DNA from: Intestinibacillus sp964580155
Lineage (GTDB): Bacteria; Bacillota; Clostridia; Oscillospirales; Butyricicoccaceae
DNA: 5,451 bases
Reading direction: 5' to 3'
Assembly: GCA_964580155.1 (NCBI GenBank)
Contig: CAZOJP010000066.1
Span: 1 to 5,451, forward strand
Part shown: positions 1 through 5,451 of the stretch, in pieces
Numbering within the stretch: the first letter of the stretch is position 1
Layout: each line of letters begins with the position of its first letter
The notes under the pieces: model-generated
What the model was told of the DNA's origin: nothing
Databases searched by the model: none
What the model saw: the letters and a program-made list of their open reading frames with translations, nothing else
Translations under genes and position numbers: made by a program

Positions 1-973
1 GCACAACTTCACCGACATCCGTCAGTTCAACCTGATGTTCAAGACCTTCCAGGGTGTCACCGAAAACAGCAGAAACGAGCTGTTCCTGCGTCCCGAAACC
101 GCGCAGGGCATCTTCGTCAACTTCAAGAATATTCAGCGCACGACCCGCCGCAAGATTCCGTTCGGCGTCGGCCAGGTCGGTAAATCCTTCCGCAACGAGA
201 TTACCCCGGGCAACTTCGTCTTCCGCACCCGCGAGTTTGAGCAGCTCGAGCTTGAGTTCTTCTGCAAGCCCGGAACCGACCTTGAGTGGTTCAAGTACTG
301 GAAGGATTACAGCCACAACTTCCTGCTTTCGCTCGGCATGAAGGACGAAAACTTGCGTCTGCGCGACCACGATCCGGAAGAGCTGTCACACTACTCCAAG
401 GCGACAACCGACATCGAGTTCTTGTTCCCGTTCGGCTGGGGCGAGCTGTGGGGCATTGCGGATCGCACCGACTTTGACCTGAAGCAGCACCAGAATGTGT
501 CGAGTGTTTCGATGGAATATTTCGATCAGGAAACGAACGAAAAGTATATCCCCTACGTTGTCGAGCCGTCGCTCGGCGCGGATCGTGTTGCGCTCGCATT
601 CCTGTGCGATGCGTATGACGAGGAAAACGTCGGCAAGGACGGTAAGGAGGATATCCGCACCGTGCTGCGCCTGCATCCCGCGCTCGCGCCGTTCAAGGCC
701 GCGGTGCTTCCGCTCTCGAAAAAGCTGTCCGCACAGGCACAGCCCATCTGGGAGAAGCTCGCCGCGCATTGGAACGTCGACTTCGACGATGCCGGCTCGA
801 TCGGCAAGCGTTATCGCCGCGAGGACGAGGTCGGCACCCCGCTGTGCATCACGGTCGACTTTGAGACCGAGACCGACGGCTGCGTCACCGTGCGCGACCG
901 CGATACCATGGAGCAGGAGCGCGTTCACATTGACGACCTGATCCATTATATCGCAAAGAAAATCGCATTCTAA
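1..973 (+). CDS. glyQS: Glycine--tRNA ligase, single-chain alpha2 type (5'-truncated by window edge)
   Basis: Charges tRNA-Gly with glycine in the cytoplasm using ATP. The first full codon is at base 2, and 323 residues are visible; the family is usually about 460 residues, so roughly the first 30% lies outside the window. Visible class II landmarks (visible-residue numbering): RPETAQG at 30-36; motif 2 starting with FRNE at 63-66 and continuing into a Phe/Glu-rich strand; motif 3 with GADR at 192-195, supplying the ATP-binding Arg; then, from about residue 224, the C-terminal anticodon-binding domain. The whole core is collinear with the homodimeric bacterial/eukaryotic-type GlyRS and unlike the separate alpha and beta chains (glyQ/glyS) found in many bacteria. 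The frame is intact to TAA at 971-973. A terminator follows 19 bases later, so the gene ends its transcription unit. The start and any upstream T-box leader are not visible. Confidence 0.96.
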   Translation, partial: HNFTDIRQFNLMFKTFQGVTENSRNELFLRPETAQGIFVNFKNIQRTTRRKIPFGVGQVGKSFRNEITPGNFVFRTREFEQLELEFFCKPGTDLEWFKYWKDYSHNFLLSLGMKDENLRLRDHDPEELSHYSKATTDIEFLFPFGWGELWGIADRTDFDLKQHQNVSSVSMEYFDQETNEKYIPYVVEPSLGADRVALAFLCDAYDEENVGKDGKEDIRTVLRLHPALAPFKAAVLPLSKKLSAQAQPIWEKLAAHWNVDFDDAGSIGKRYRREDEVGTPLCITVDFETETDGCVTVRDRDTMEQERVHIDDLIHYIAKKIAF

Positions 974-992
974 TCCACAATTTGCGCATTAT

Positions 993-1029
993 AAAAGTCC
1001 TGCTGCTGCCCGCGGCAGGACTTTTTCTT
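993..1029 (+). terminator. Intrinsic terminator after glycyl-tRNA synthetase gene
   Basis: The 11-bp stem AAAAGTCCTGC (993-1003) pairs with GCAGGACTTTT (1015-1025) around an 11-base GC-rich loop that could add further pairs. It runs into TTTTTCTT. It sits 19 bases after the stop codon and just before the next promoter, so it separates the two units. The A-run on the 5' arm would also give a weak T-tract on the other strand, but no minus-strand gene ends here. Confidence 0.9.
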
Positions 1030-1038
1030 GTTACGTCC

Positions 1039-1067
1039 TTGACATTTGCGATGAAAAAGCGTATTCT
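1039..1067 (+). promoter_or_regulatory. Sigma-A-type promoter for the flavin reductase-rubredoxin gene
   Basis: The -35 box TTGACA (1039-1044) is a perfect consensus match. A 17-base spacer leads to the -10 box TATTCT (1062-1067), which matches 4 of 6. The predicted transcript start is near 1074, giving an untranslated leader of about 47 bases. I see no clear operator-like dyad over or next to the promoter, so no regulator can be named. Confidence 0.75.
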
Positions 1068-1105
1068 ATTGCTAGGAATTATTACTGATTCTTTGGACGT
1101 GTGAT

Positions 1106-1114
1106 AAAGGAGGT
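1106..1114 (+). promoter_or_regulatory. Ribosome binding site of the flavin reductase-rubredoxin gene
   Basis: AAAGGAGGT is nearly fully complementary to the 16S 3' end and lies 6 bases before the ATG at 1121. It fixes that start and predicts efficient translation. Confidence 0.9.
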
Positions 1115-1120
1115 ACTCTC

Positions 1121-1732
1121 ATGACTAACAAAGCCTACGACAAGCTCGACAGCGTCGTCGCAATCGTTTCCTCGGTAGCGGACGGCAAGCCTGCAGGCTG
1201 CATCGTCAACTCGGTCTCTCAGGTGGCGGGCGGTAAATTTTCCATTGCGATGAACAAGGAAAACCACACCTGTGAGGTCATCGACAAATCCGGTCTGTTC
1301 ACGATCATGCTGCCCACACAGGATGTTTCTGCGCAGGTCATTGCGGATTTTGGCATGAAGTCCGGTCATCAGCTCAACAAGTTTGCAAGCGTCCCGCACA
1401 TCAAGGACAAGAAGGGCGTGCCCTATCTGACGCAGGATCTCGCTGCACGCTTTGCATGCCGCGTCACAGACAAGCTCGATGTCGGTTCGCACATCATCTT
1501 CATCGGCACGGTCTACGAAGTCGAGAATCGCGCGGATGCCCCTGTCCTGATGACCTCGTACTACAAATCGGTTAAGGAGGGACAGCTCCCCACCAATGCG
1601 CCCGCCGCATCAACCGGCGAGCCGGGTTGGCGCTGCACCGTCTGCGGCTATATCCTCGAATCCGAGGAAATTCCGGACGATTTCAAGTGTCCGATCTGCG
1701 GTCGCGGCCCCAACATGCTGGTCAAGCGCTGA
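1121..1732 (+). CDS. Flavin reductase domain fused to compact rubredoxin (high-molecular-weight rubredoxin-like)
   Basis: A 203-residue cytoplasmic redox protein. Residues 1 to about 155 resemble the FMN-binding flavin reductase-like domain: an early GCIVNS element around residue 26, then an NKENHT segment typical of the family. After a Pro/Ala-rich linker (about 157-168), a C-terminal rubredoxin-type iron site has CxxCGY with Cys172/Cys175 and CPxCG with Cys190/Cys193. Only 14 residues separate the two Cys pairs, far fewer than in free rubredoxin and close to the rubredoxin-like domain of rubrerythrin. The order matches the clostridial high-molecular-weight rubredoxins (Hrb of Moorella), which pass electrons from NAD(P)H to flavodiiron NO/O2 reductases. 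That role is inference here, since no flavodiiron or rubrerythrin gene lies next to it. It has its own promoter and terminator, so it is probably monocistronic. The family's usual QVTS element reads QVAGG here. Confidence 0.9.
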   Translation: MTNKAYDKLDSVVAIVSSVADGKPAGCIVNSVSQVAGGKFSIAMNKENHTCEVIDKSGLFTIMLPTQDVSAQVIADFGMKSGHQLNKFASVPHIKDKKGVPYLTQDLAARFACRVTDKLDVGSHIIFIGTVYEVENRADAPVLMTSYYKSVKEGQLPTNAPAASTGEPGWRCTVCGYILESEEIPDDFKCPICGRGPNMLVKR

Positions 1733-1752
1733 CCGCTTCTCCCCTGCCTCAC

Positions 1753-1794
1753 AAGCTGCCGTTTGAAAAATTTCAAACGGCAGCTTATTTTTTT
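1753..1794 (+). terminator. Intrinsic terminator after the flavin reductase-rubredoxin gene
   Basis: A perfect 16-bp inverted repeat, AAGCTGCCGTTTGAAA (1753-1768) with TTTCAAACGGCAGCTT (1771-1786), is separated by only two A residues. The innermost A/T pairs would open to form the real loop. It is followed by A and seven T residues (1788-1794). It begins 20 bases after the stop codon and only 10 bases before the next -35 box. Confidence 0.93.
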
Positions 1795-1804
1795 CAAAGC
1801 GGTA

Positions 1805-1833
1805 TTGACAAGACGCGGATCGCTCGCTATAAT
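1805..1833 (+). promoter_or_regulatory. Full-consensus sigma-A promoter of the leader ORF-metY-cysK operon
   Basis: TTGACA (1805-1810), exactly 17 bases, then TATAAT (1828-1833): a perfect match to the housekeeping consensus in both boxes and spacing. The predicted transcript start is near 1840. No repressor-like palindrome overlaps it. A promoter this strong in front of biosynthetic genes suggests that control acts after initiation, in the 150-base leader. Confidence 0.9.
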
Positions 1834-1870
1834 CAATTCATACTAATCACATATGATAAATATAAATTAG

Positions 1871-1880
1871 AAAAGGAGGT
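1871..1880 (+). promoter_or_regulatory. Strong ribosome binding site of the Cys-rich leader ORF
   Basis: AAAAGGAGGT sits 6 bases before the ATG at 1887. It is a stronger match to the 16S 3' end than the metY site downstream. It is the main evidence that the short ORF is translated, since nothing else nearby would explain such a site 113 bases before metY. Confidence 0.85.
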
Positions 1881-1886
1881 CTGGTC

Positions 1887-2006
1887 ATGATCGAATTACA
1901 GCGCATACGGAGGGCTGAGCGAATGTGTCGCTGCTGTGCCATTCAAACCATCAACAACCACAACAGTATACACAACGAAAGGACGTATCATCATGTCTAT
2001 TCATAA
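1887..2006 (+). CDS. Cys-rich leader peptide (upstream ORF overlapping metY)
   Basis: A 39-codon ORF from ATG 1887 to TAA 2004-2006, in a different frame from metY and overlapping its first 14 bases. The product starts with a basic segment (Arg at 6, 8, 9, 12), then Met13-Cys14-Arg15-Cys16-Cys17-Ala18, then an Asn/His/Thr-rich tail with no recognisable domain. The three Cys codons are TGT, TGC and TGT at 1926-1937. The AT-rich start uses TTA, ATA, AGG and CGA codons that the neighbouring GC-rich genes seem to avoid. Its likely job is to act through its translation: stalling at the Cys codons when Cys-tRNA is short would keep ribosomes off the metY start. A second start at ATG 1923 has its own GGAGGG 8 bases upstream, giving a 27-residue version beginning Met-Cys-Arg-Cys-Cys. 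I do not recognise a named family. Confidence 0.72.
   Translation: MIELQRIRRAERMCRCCAIQTINNHNSIHNERTYHHVYS
1977..1983 (+). promoter_or_regulatory. metY ribosome binding site inside the leader ORF
   Basis: GAAAGGA lies 9 bases before ATG 1993 and fixes the metY start. It is weaker than the leader ORF site, and any ribosome finishing the leader ORF must pass over it. Confidence 0.75.
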
Positions 2007-3279
2007 AACGCTTCACTTTGAAACCCTTCAGCTCCACGCGGGCCAGGAAGCTCCGGATTCCGCAACCGGCGCGCGCGCTGTTCCGATCTATCAGACCACT
2101 TCTTACGTTTTTGACAACTGCGAGCACGCAGCAGCGCGCTTTGCGCTGCGCGATCCCGGCGAAATCTACGGCCGTTTGGGCAACCCCACGCAGGGCGCTT
2201 TCGAGCAGCGCATCGCCGCGCTTGAGGGCGGCGTCGCTGCGGTGGCGACCGCATCGGGTGCCGCCGCAATCGACTACACGCTGCGCACCCTGGCGCATGC
2301 CGGCGATCACATCATCGCGGCAAAGACGCTTTACGGCGGCACGTTCAACCTGCTGTCTCACACCCTGCCGCAAAGCGGCATCGCAACCACCTTTGTCGAC
2401 CCCGACTCGCTCGAAGCGTTCACCGCGGCAATTCAGCCCAACACCAAGGCGATTCTCATCGAGTCCATCGGCAATCCGAACGCAAACCTCCTCGACATCC
2501 GCGCGGTTGCGGATATCGCGCACGCGCACGGCATTCCGCTTGTCATCGACTCGACCTTTGCAACACCCTATCTGCTGCGCCCCATCGAGCACGGTGCGGA
2601 CATCGTGGTGCACTCCGCAACCAAGTTTATCGGCGGCCACGGCACTGCAATCGGCGGTGTGATTGTGGACAGCGGCAACTTTGACTGGGAGGCCTCCGGC
2701 AGATTCCCCTCCCTTGTCGAGCCCGACCCGAGCTATCACGGCCTGCGCTTCACCGAAGCATGCGGCCGCGCGGCATTCGCGGTCAAGGTGCGCGCGGGGC
2801 TGCTGCGCGACACCGGCGCGACACTCGCTCCGCTGCACGCTTTTCTCTTCCTGCAGGGGCTGGAAACCTTATCTTTGCGCGTAGAACGCCATGTACAAAA
2901 CACGCACGCGGTGGTAAACTATTTACAGAGCCATGCGCGCGTTGACAAGGTGAACCATCCGTCGCTGCCGGGCAGCCCGTACCATGACCTATATACGCGG
3001 TACTTCCCCCGAGGCGGCGCTTCCATTTTCACCTTCGAAATCAAGGGCGGCGCGGACGAAGCCAAGGCCTTCATTGACCGGCTGCAAATTTTCTCGCTGC
3101 TCGCGAACGTCGCGGACTCCAAATCGCTGGTCATTCACCCGGCCTCCACCACGCACGCGCAGCTTTCCGGCGCAGAGCTCGCCGCAGCAGGCATCGCGCC
3201 GAATACGATTCGCCTTTCCATCGGCACAGAGCACATAGACGATATTTTATGGGACCTCGAGCAGGCATTCGAGGACTGA
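1993..3279 (+). CDS. metY: O-acetylhomoserine sulfhydrylase (O-acetylhomoserine aminocarboxypropyltransferase)
   Basis: A 428-residue PLP enzyme of the Cys/Met-metabolism (gamma-synthase) family. It is expected to combine O-acetylhomoserine with sulfide to give homocysteine and acetate in direct-sulfhydrylation methionine synthesis. Visible landmarks: Tyr59-Gly-Arg61 followed by NPT, the phosphate-contacting loop given by the neighbouring subunit; Asp186, which pairs with the pyridine nitrogen; and Ser-Ala-Thr-Lys211-Phe, holding the Schiff-base lysine. The length and the long insert after residue 230 (GRFPSL through LQGLETLSLR) fit MetY rather than the roughly 380-400-residue cystathionine synthases and lyases. 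A reading frame open from GTG 1936 adds 19 residues, but that start has no ribosome binding site and lies inside the leader ORF, so ATG 1993 is preferred. cysK follows after 21 bases in the same operon. Some members also accept O-acetylserine. Confidence 0.95.
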   Translation: MSIHKTLHFETLQLHAGQEAPDSATGARAVPIYQTTSYVFDNCEHAAARFALRDPGEIYGRLGNPTQGAFEQRIAALEGGVAAVATASGAAAIDYTLRTLAHAGDHIIAAKTLYGGTFNLLSHTLPQSGIATTFVDPDSLEAFTAAIQPNTKAILIESIGNPNANLLDIRAVADIAHAHGIPLVIDSTFATPYLLRPIEHGADIVVHSATKFIGGHGTAIGGVIVDSGNFDWEASGRFPSLVEPDPSYHGLRFTEACGRAAFAVKVRAGLLRDTGATLAPLHAFLFLQGLETLSLRVERHVQNTHAVVNYLQSHARVDKVNHPSLPGSPYHDLYTRYFPRGGASIFTFEIKGGADEAKAFIDRLQIFSLLANVADSKSLVIHPASTTHAQLSGAELAAAGIAPNTIRLSIGTEHIDDILWDLEQAFED

Positions 3280-3284
3280 TTTTA

Positions 3285-3293
3285 GAAAGGAAG
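3285..3293 (+). promoter_or_regulatory. cysK ribosome binding site
   Basis: GAAAGGAAG sits in the 21-base metY-cysK gap, 7-8 bases before ATG 3301. There is no room for a promoter or terminator in the gap, so the two genes are co-transcribed. Confidence 0.8.
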
Positions 3294-3300
3294 CTCCATC

Positions 3301-4233
3301 ATGGCAAAAATTGCATCCGCAATCACCGACCTCATCGGCGGCACCCCGCTCCTCGAACTCAGCCGCTATGCAAAAGCGGCCGAGGTGCCCGCGCACATCA
3401 TCGCAAAGCTCGACTATTTCAATCCCGCGGGATCTGTCAAGGATCGCATCGCCAAGGCGATGATCGACGACGCGGAAAAAACAGGAAAGCTAAAGCCCGG
3501 CTCGGTCATCATCGAGCCGACGAGCGGCAACACCGGCATCGGTCTGGCATCGGTCGCGTCCGCGCGCGGCTATCGGGTCATCCTGACCATGCCCGAAACG
3601 ATGAGCATCGAGCGCCGCAACCTGCTCAAGGCATACGGCGCAGAGCTGGTGCTCACCGAGGGTGCACAGGGCATGAACGGCGCCATTCACAAGGCAAACG
3701 AGCTTGCCGCCGAGCATGAGCACGCTTTTATTCCGGGTCAGTTCGAAAATCCTGCAAACCCGTCGATTCACTACACCACCACCGGTCCGGAAATCTGGCG
3801 CGACACCGACGGCAAGGTCGACATCTTTGTGGCGGGCATCGGCACGGGCGGCACAATCTCCGGCATCGGCAAGTATCTTAAGGAGCAAAACCCGCGCATC
3901 AAGGTCATCGCCGTTGAGCCGGCTGCCTCTGCGGTGCTGTCGGGCGGCAACCCCGGTCCGCACAAAATTCAGGGCATTGGCGCAGGCTTTGTACCCAAGG
4001 CGCTCGATACCACAATCTATGACGAAATCATCGCTGTGGAAAATGACGATGCGCTGTCTACCGGCCGCGCGATTGCGCAAACCGAAGGCGTGCTCGTCGG
4101 CATTTCCTCCGGTGCGGCACTTTGGGCGGCGCAAACCGTCGCGCGCCGTCCGGAAAACGCAGGCAAGAATATCGTTGTTCTGCTGCCCGACACCGGCGAG
4201 CGTTATCTGTCCACACCGATGTTCACGGAATAA
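3301..4233 (+). CDS. cysK: Cysteine synthase A (O-acetylserine sulfhydrylase)
   Basis: A 310-residue, full-length fold-type II PLP enzyme that makes L-cysteine from O-acetylserine and sulfide in the cytoplasm. Landmarks: Asn41-Pro-Ala-Gly-Ser-Val-Lys47-Asp, with Lys47 forming the Schiff base; the substrate loop Thr74-Ser-Gly-Asn-Thr78; the phosphate-binding loop Gly179-Ile-Gly-Thr-Gly-Gly-Thr185; Ser269-Ser270-Gly-Ala near the pyridine nitrogen; and the family C-terminus with GERYLST. No N-terminal heme domain or C-terminal CBS domain is present, which argues against cystathionine beta-synthase. As second gene after metY it shares the promoter and Cys-rich leader. The operon thus pairs two sulfide-fixing enzymes using acetylated serine and homoserine. 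No cysE or sulfate-reduction gene is seen, so sulfide and O-acetylserine must come from genes elsewhere. A terminator follows 25 bases after the stop. Confidence 0.97.
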   Translation: MAKIASAITDLIGGTPLLELSRYAKAAEVPAHIIAKLDYFNPAGSVKDRIAKAMIDDAEKTGKLKPGSVIIEPTSGNTGIGLASVASARGYRVILTMPETMSIERRNLLKAYGAELVLTEGAQGMNGAIHKANELAAEHEHAFIPGQFENPANPSIHYTTTGPEIWRDTDGKVDIFVAGIGTGGTISGIGKYLKEQNPRIKVIAVEPAASAVLSGGNPGPHKIQGIGAGFVPKALDTTIYDEIIAVENDDALSTGRAIAQTEGVLVGISSGAALWAAQTVARRPENAGKNIVVLLPDTGERYLSTPMFTE

Positions 4234-4258
4234 CAGTCTCTGATCCATACAGCGCAGC

Positions 4259-4291
4259 AAAAGCGGCAGACGTCCTCGTCTGCCGCTTTTT
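4259..4291 (+). terminator. Intrinsic terminator of the metY-cysK operon
   Basis: A perfect 14-bp stem, AAAAGCGGCAGACG (4259-4272) with CGTCTGCCGCTTTT (4277-4290), has a TCCT loop. The T-run is TTTTT at 4287-4291. It lies 25 bases after the cysK stop. Confidence 0.93.
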
Positions 4292-4314
4292 ATTGCGCCG
4301 CGCGCTATCAGCAT

Positions 4315-4359
4315 AAAAGGCGTGCATGCTCCCCTCATCGGGAAAGCATGCACGCCTTT
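4315..4359 (-). terminator. Intrinsic terminator of the glutamine synthetase gene
   Basis: A perfect 15-bp stem, AAAGGCGTGCATGCT (4316-4330) with AGCATGCACGCCTTT (4345-4359), has a 14-base loop holding a further CCC/GGG pairing. On the minus strand it ends in CCTTTTAT, starting 24 bases after the glutamine synthetase stop. On the plus strand it ends in only three T residues, so the minus strand is the better reading. It could serve as a weak backup for cysK transcripts. Confidence 0.8.
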
Positions 4360-4383
4360 GTGTATCAAACTATAAGGAGGGAA

Positions 4384-5451
<1,068 letters not shown>

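Larger units (their letters stand above)
1840..1992 (+). promoter_or_regulatory. Candidate cysteine-responsive attenuator leader of metY-cysK
   Basis: This is the approximate 5' leader from the predicted transcript start to the base before metY. It contains an A/T-rich segment, a strong ribosome binding site, a small ORF with the run Met-Cys-Arg-Cys-Cys-Ala (1923-1940), then a G-poor, C- and A-rich stretch (1941-1976) and the weaker metY ribosome binding site. I find no intrinsic terminator hairpin with a T-run and no recognisable SAM riboswitch or T-box. That points to control of metY translation, or to Rho, through the position of the leader ribosome. The sequence layout is seen directly; the regulation is inferred by analogy with cysteine-rich leader peptides of other bacteria. 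Confidence 0.6.

Noticed and set aside
386..946. Long minus-strand open frame over the glycyl-tRNA synthetase gene; similar frames oppose metY (1951-2838) and cysK (3490-4368).
   Set aside because: These are antisense shadows produced by GC-rich codon bias. Their translations show no family motifs, and the plus-strand genes are unambiguous.
1936..1992. N-terminal extension of metY from GTG 1936 (19 extra residues).
   Set aside because: It has no ribosome binding site, lies within the Cys codons of the leader ORF, and the added residues do not resemble the family N-terminus. ATG 1993 has GAAAGGA at proper spacing.
1834..1992. SAM riboswitch or T-box in the metY leader.
   Set aside because: There is no recognisable riboswitch core, no T-box consensus and no terminator hairpin with a T-run. 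The space before the leader ORF is under 50 bases.
1886..1995. Possible pairing of the leader start (CATGAT, 1886-1891) with the metY start (ATCATG, 1990-1995) as a start-masking helix.
   Set aside because: It is only six pairs across about 100 bases with mismatches on both sides, and is expected by chance around two ATG codons.

Overview
The window looks like chromosomal DNA from a GC-rich clostridial bacterium (Bacillota, probably an Oscillospiraceae/Butyricicoccaceae-type gut anaerobe). The evidence is a single-chain glycyl-tRNA synthetase, a flavin reductase fused to rubredoxin, a type III glutamine synthetase, strong AAAGGAGGT-type ribosome binding sites, and housekeeping promoters of the TTGACA-17-TATAAT form. 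The family-level placement is inference. No mobile element, CRISPR array, rRNA or tRNA gene was seen.

Layout. (1) 1-973 (+): 3' two thirds of the glycyl-tRNA synthetase gene, cut by the left edge and closed by an intrinsic terminator. (2) 1039-1794 (+): a one-gene unit with its own promoter, a 203-residue flavin reductase-rubredoxin fusion and a long perfect-stem terminator. (3) 1805-4291 (+): a sulfur-assimilation operon with a full-consensus promoter, a 39-codon upstream ORF carrying a Cys-Arg-Cys-Cys cluster, then metY (O-acetylhomoserine sulfhydrylase), cysK (cysteine synthase) and a terminator. (4) 4315-5451 (-): the C-terminal half of type III glutamine synthetase, running toward cysK and ending at its own terminator, so the two units converge on a 150-bp gap holding two back-to-back hairpins.

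The most interesting element is the leader of the metY-cysK operon. The small ORF has a better ribosome binding site than metY. It places three Cys codons about 40 bases before the metY ribosome binding site and runs 14 bases into metY out of frame. A ribosome short of Cys-tRNA would stop before the metY start site; a ribosome with enough cysteine would run over it. This is the arrangement expected of a cysteine-sensing translational attenuator controlling the two enzymes that fix sulfide into homocysteine and cysteine. Polycysteine leader ORFs acting as cysteine-responsive attenuators are known in mycobacteria; I do not know of a described clostridial counterpart. The mechanism here is inferred from sequence only.

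All intergenic gaps are under 300 bases and their contents are listed.
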